Of a stretch of DNA of 64,000 bases, positions 62,079-64,000 are shown in pieces. The position numbers and the translations under genes were made by a program. Each line of letters starts with the position of its first letter. Within the stretch, counting starts at the first letter, position 1. The notes below the pieces were generated by a model that saw only the letters and a list, made by a program, of their open reading frames with translations, was not told the origin of the DNA and ran no database searches. Where the stretch lies: positions 248,001 through 312,000 of the forward strand of contig NZ_JASERL010000009.1 of assembly GCF_030766935.1 (NCBI RefSeq), read 5' to 3'. This stretch comes from Streptomyces sp. KL109B. Lineage in GTDB: Bacteria > Actinomycetota > Actinomycetes > Streptomycetales > Streptomycetaceae.

Positions 62079-62954
62079 TCAGAAGACGGCGAGCGGATTG
62101 ACGACGAGTCCGGTGGTGCCGGTGATGCGCGGTGGTGCCAGTACGAGCATGAAGGTCCAGCGGTCGAGCGATGCGCAGACGTCGGCGAGGTCGTCGAGGT
62201 AGGCGGCGTCGACCAACGGCAGTCCGAGGCGGGCGAGCGCGACCTGGTGCACGGGCATGGGGAATTGGGCCGGCCGCCGGTCGCTGATGTCTCCGACGTA
62301 GACACTCGCTCCGTGCCGGTTCAGCCATGTGACCGCGCTCAGGTCGAGCCCGGGGACCGGCTGGTCGAGCGGCTTGTTGACGTCCCACCCGGCGCGCAGC
62401 ACCAGCGCGTCCCCGGGCTCGAACGTGACGCCGGTGCGGGCGAGCGCGGCGTCGAGGTCCGAGGCGCCGACGTACTGGGAGGCGGGGAGGCTGCCGCCGT
62501 CCGGTGCCAGGTCCAGGAGTACGCCGCGGGTGAGGATCCCCGGTGTGAAGGGGTCGGCGGAGCCGTGCGTGACCCCGGTCGGTGTGACGGCCTCGGCCAC
62601 CGGCACACCCGGGTATATCTGCTCGTCGACCGGCATGTGGGACACGGCGTCGAGGTGGGTCAACCCGGCGTTGTGCGTGTTGATGACGAGCGAATCGGTG
62701 AGCGCGAGCGGCTTCGCCCCGTTGAAGTTCACCACCTGCAGGACACCGGCCGGCATCGTCGCCGGGCTCCCGACCGGCCCGAGCCCGGTCGTGAGCGGCA
62801 CCGGGTCGACGGGCCGGGCAAGGCTGACGTGGCGCGCCTCGCGCACCTCGGCGGCGGCCCGGGCGCGGGCCGCCGCGTCGATCAGGTTCAGGGTGCCCGA
62901 CCGGTCGTCGCGGCCCCAGCGCGCCCAGTTGCTCGGCAGGTCGTTATCGGTCAT
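62079..62954 (-). CDS. Cyclase-family (kynurenine formamidase-like) hydrolase
   Basis: A 291-residue metal-dependent hydrolase of the cyclase/KynB family. THLDAVSHMPVDEQIYPG is the metal-binding HxDxxxH-type motif (here H-L-D-A-x-x-H), and GDALVLRAGWD and HGASVYVGDISD are conserved strands. It carries the N-terminal extension and SNWARWGRDDRSGTLNLID typical of the larger bacterial subgroup whose substrates are mostly unknown. It is 60 bases downstream of the MarR gene on the same strand and may be regulated with the FAD monooxygenase. Confidence 0.87.
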   Translation of the reverse strand: MTDNDLPSNWARWGRDDRSGTLNLIDAAARARAAAEVREARHVSLARPVDPVPLTTGLGPVGSPATMPAGVLQVVNFNGAKPLALTDSLVINTHNAGLTHLDAVSHMPVDEQIYPGVPVAEAVTPTGVTHGSADPFTPGILTRGVLLDLAPDGGSLPASQYVGASDLDAALARTGVTFEPGDALVLRAGWDVNKPLDQPVPGLDLSAVTWLNRHGASVYVGDISDRRPAQFPMPVHQVALARLGLPLVDAAYLDDLADVCASLDRWTFMLVLAPPRITGTTGLVVNPLAVF

Positions 62955-63014
62955 CGCTGCTCCTCTGAGTCACGGTGCGTACGGGCCACGAACGAGCGTC
63001 GGCCCGCCGGTTCT

Positions 63015-63455
63015 TCAGCGCGGCCAGGCCCGGGTCAGGGTGTTCCGCAACTCCGCCACCACAGCGGGCCCCAGCCGACCGCACAGGTCCTGTTCCAGGT
63101 CCTGAAGAATTCCTGACGCGACGTCACAACGCCGACGGCCCGCGTCGGTCAGCGCGATGAGTGTGCTGCGCGGGAACCCCGGACCGGGCGCGCTGGTCAG
63201 CAGGCCCTCGTCGACGAGCTGTGTGACGGCGCGGTGCATCGTCTGGCGGGTGACTCCGGCGCGGCGGGCGAGTTCGGCGATGCTCAGTGGTGTGCCGGGG
63301 CCCAGGTGTGCGAGCACGGCCGCGTGGGCCGGCGTGATGGGTGCCACGCCCGCGGCGTCCAGCCGCTCCATCAGCTCGTCGGAGAACCACCTGACACCCC
63401 GTTGCATGAGGGTGATGAGGGGCGGATCCACACCCGGGCGGTCCTCGGAGTCCAT
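63015..63455 (-). CDS. MarR-family transcriptional regulator
   Basis: A 146-residue MarR protein. ITPAHAAVLAHLGPGTPLSIAELARRAGVTRQTMHRAVTQLVDEGLL is the winged helix-turn-helix, then the wing PGFPRSTLIALTDAGRRR and a dimerisation helix. It diverges from the FAD monooxygenase with 72 bases between, containing a perfect dyad. It probably represses the monooxygenase and, on its own strand, the cyclase gene, with an aromatic compound as inducer. Confidence 0.88.
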   Translation of the reverse strand: MDSEDRPGVDPPLITLMQRGVRWFSDELMERLDAAGVAPITPAHAAVLAHLGPGTPLSIAELARRAGVTRQTMHRAVTQLVDEGLLTSAPGPGFPRSTLIALTDAGRRRCDVASGILQDLEQDLCGRLGPAVVAELRNTLTRAWPR

Positions 63456-63492
63456 GGCTCGCGGTCCTCTCGCTCGTGGGATAAGGTCCTGC

Positions 63493-63507
63493 GTCAGCAT
63501 AGCTGAC
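63493..63507. promoter_or_regulatory. Dyad in the MarR/monooxygenase divergent promoter
   Basis: GTCAGC-ATA-GCTGAC is a perfect inverted repeat with six-base arms and three-base spacer, 20 bases before the monooxygenase start and 37 before marR. Size and place fit a MarR operator. Confidence 0.65.
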
Positions 63508-63527
63508 ACAGAGGGAGTGCGGTTGCC

Positions 63528-64000
63528 ATGACAGATCACGATGTCGATGTCCTCGTCGCAGGGGCCGGCCCGGTCGGACTCACGGCGGCGCTGCAACTGG
63601 CCAGGTGGGGTGTCTCCGTTCGCGTCGTGGACGCCGCGTCCGGCCCGGCCACGACCAGCCGTGCGCTGGGTGCTCACGCCCGCAGCCTGGAGATCTACGA
63701 CCAGCTCGGGATCCTCGCCGACATCGCTCCGCACGGAACGCGGATCAACGGATTCATCCGCCACCAGGGCGGCCGCGCGAACCGGCTCGACTTCGACTAC
63801 GGCGACCTGACGACCCGGTTCCCGTACATGTTCAACATCGATCAGGTCATCACCGAGCGCGTGCTGCGCGGACATCTCGCCGCGGCCGGGGTCGACGTGG
63901 AGTGGAACACCGGGCTGGAGGCATTCGAGCACGACGAGGAGTCCGTCACGGCGGTGTTGAGCGGTGGCGGTGACGGCTCCGGCACGGGGCGGGAGACCGT
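63528..64000 (+). CDS. FAD-dependent aromatic monooxygenase, N-terminal part
   Basis: The first 157 residues of a PheA/TfdB/MhpA-type flavin hydroxylase; the gene runs out of the window. VLVAGAGPVGLTAALQLARWG is the FAD-binding loop with the AGPVGL form specific to this group, and RALGAHARSLEIYDQLGI the conserved helix. The ATG follows GAGGGAG. Divergent from marR over a shared dyad, so induction by its aromatic substrate is likely. Confidence 0.88.
   Translation, partial: MTDHDVDVLVAGAGPVGLTAALQLARWGVSVRVVDAASGPATTSRALGAHARSLEIYDQLGILADIAPHGTRINGFIRHQGGRANRLDFDYGDLTTRFPYMFNIDQVITERVLRGHLAAAGVDVEWNTGLEAFEHDEESVTAVLSGGGDGSGTGRET

Overview
The window looks like chromosomal DNA of a streptomycete. 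Base composition is very GC-rich with strong GC bias at third codon positions, GTG starts and ATGA/GTGA stop-start overlaps are common, there is an SsgA-like protein, several F420-type luciferase-fold oxidoreductases, LacI-type GAAGCGCTTC boxes, CUT1 sugar permeases without their own ATPase, and metE behind a cobalamin riboswitch. I see no rRNA, tRNA, CRISPR, transposase or phage genes. The content is mostly accessory catabolism and regulation.

Positions 1-16.3 kb form a catabolic region. The end of an MBL-fold hydrolase and a NicC-like FAD monooxygenase lie on the plus strand. Two long minus-strand operons follow. One (10542 to 1620) has a flavin/[2Fe-2S] reductase, a CarAa-like Rieske oxygenase, an alpha/beta hydrolase, a 56-residue protein, an M20-like protein without the usual metal ligands, an MhpB-like extradiol dioxygenase, an MhpC-like hydrolase, an LLM flavin oxidoreductase, an MmgE/PrpD protein and a decayed hydrolase. 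The other (13870 to 10591) has an MHS-type transporter with an in-frame TGA, an alpha/beta hydrolase with His at the nucleophile position, and a divergent asparaginase. A TetR regulator and a divergent P450 complete the region. Related GTAC-dyad sites precede both operons and the tetR gene, so they probably form one regulon. The enzymes suggest ring hydroxylation, meta-cleavage and hydrolysis of an aromatic, possibly N-containing, compound; I cannot name the substrate.

16.3-25.7 kb is a carbohydrate locus: GH3 glycosidase, FGly-type sulfatase, CUT1 ABC importer (two permeases and a lipoprotein) and a divergent GH42 beta-galactosidase, with two LacI-type operators in the divergent promoter. 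25.8-35.3 kb is a guanidine/urea nitrogen operon: allophanate hydrolase, biotin-dependent urea/guanidine carboxylase, and two proteins of the carboxyguanidine deiminase family. A divergent TetR gene and an APC permease lie next to it, and a near-identical 22-bp palindrome sits upstream of both transcription units.

35.4-41.4 kb holds an AraC regulator, an AtzG-like mini-protein with an amidase, a quinone-oxidoreductase-like enzyme, an erythromycin-esterase-like protein with a MerR-type promoter, and a secreted RTX-repeat protein. 41.6-48.9 kb is an acyl-CoA catabolic cluster (CaiB/racemase-like enzyme, MatC-type transporter, TetR, acyl-CoA ligase, acyl-CoA dehydrogenase), followed by an LLM oxidoreductase. 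49-53.5 kb has a decayed ABC ATPase with its winged-helix regulator and membrane protein, a PLP dehydratase, an ECF sigma factor fused to a zinc finger, membrane segments and a Pro/Thr tail, and an SsgA-like protein. 53.5-64 kb holds an amidase, metE with its riboswitch and terminator, a Nudix hydrolase, a tail-anchored Ser/Thr kinase, a small winged-helix protein, a GlxA-type AraC regulator beside a GAPDH gene with direct repeats in its promoter, a cyclase-family hydrolase, a MarR regulator and the start of another FAD monooxygenase.
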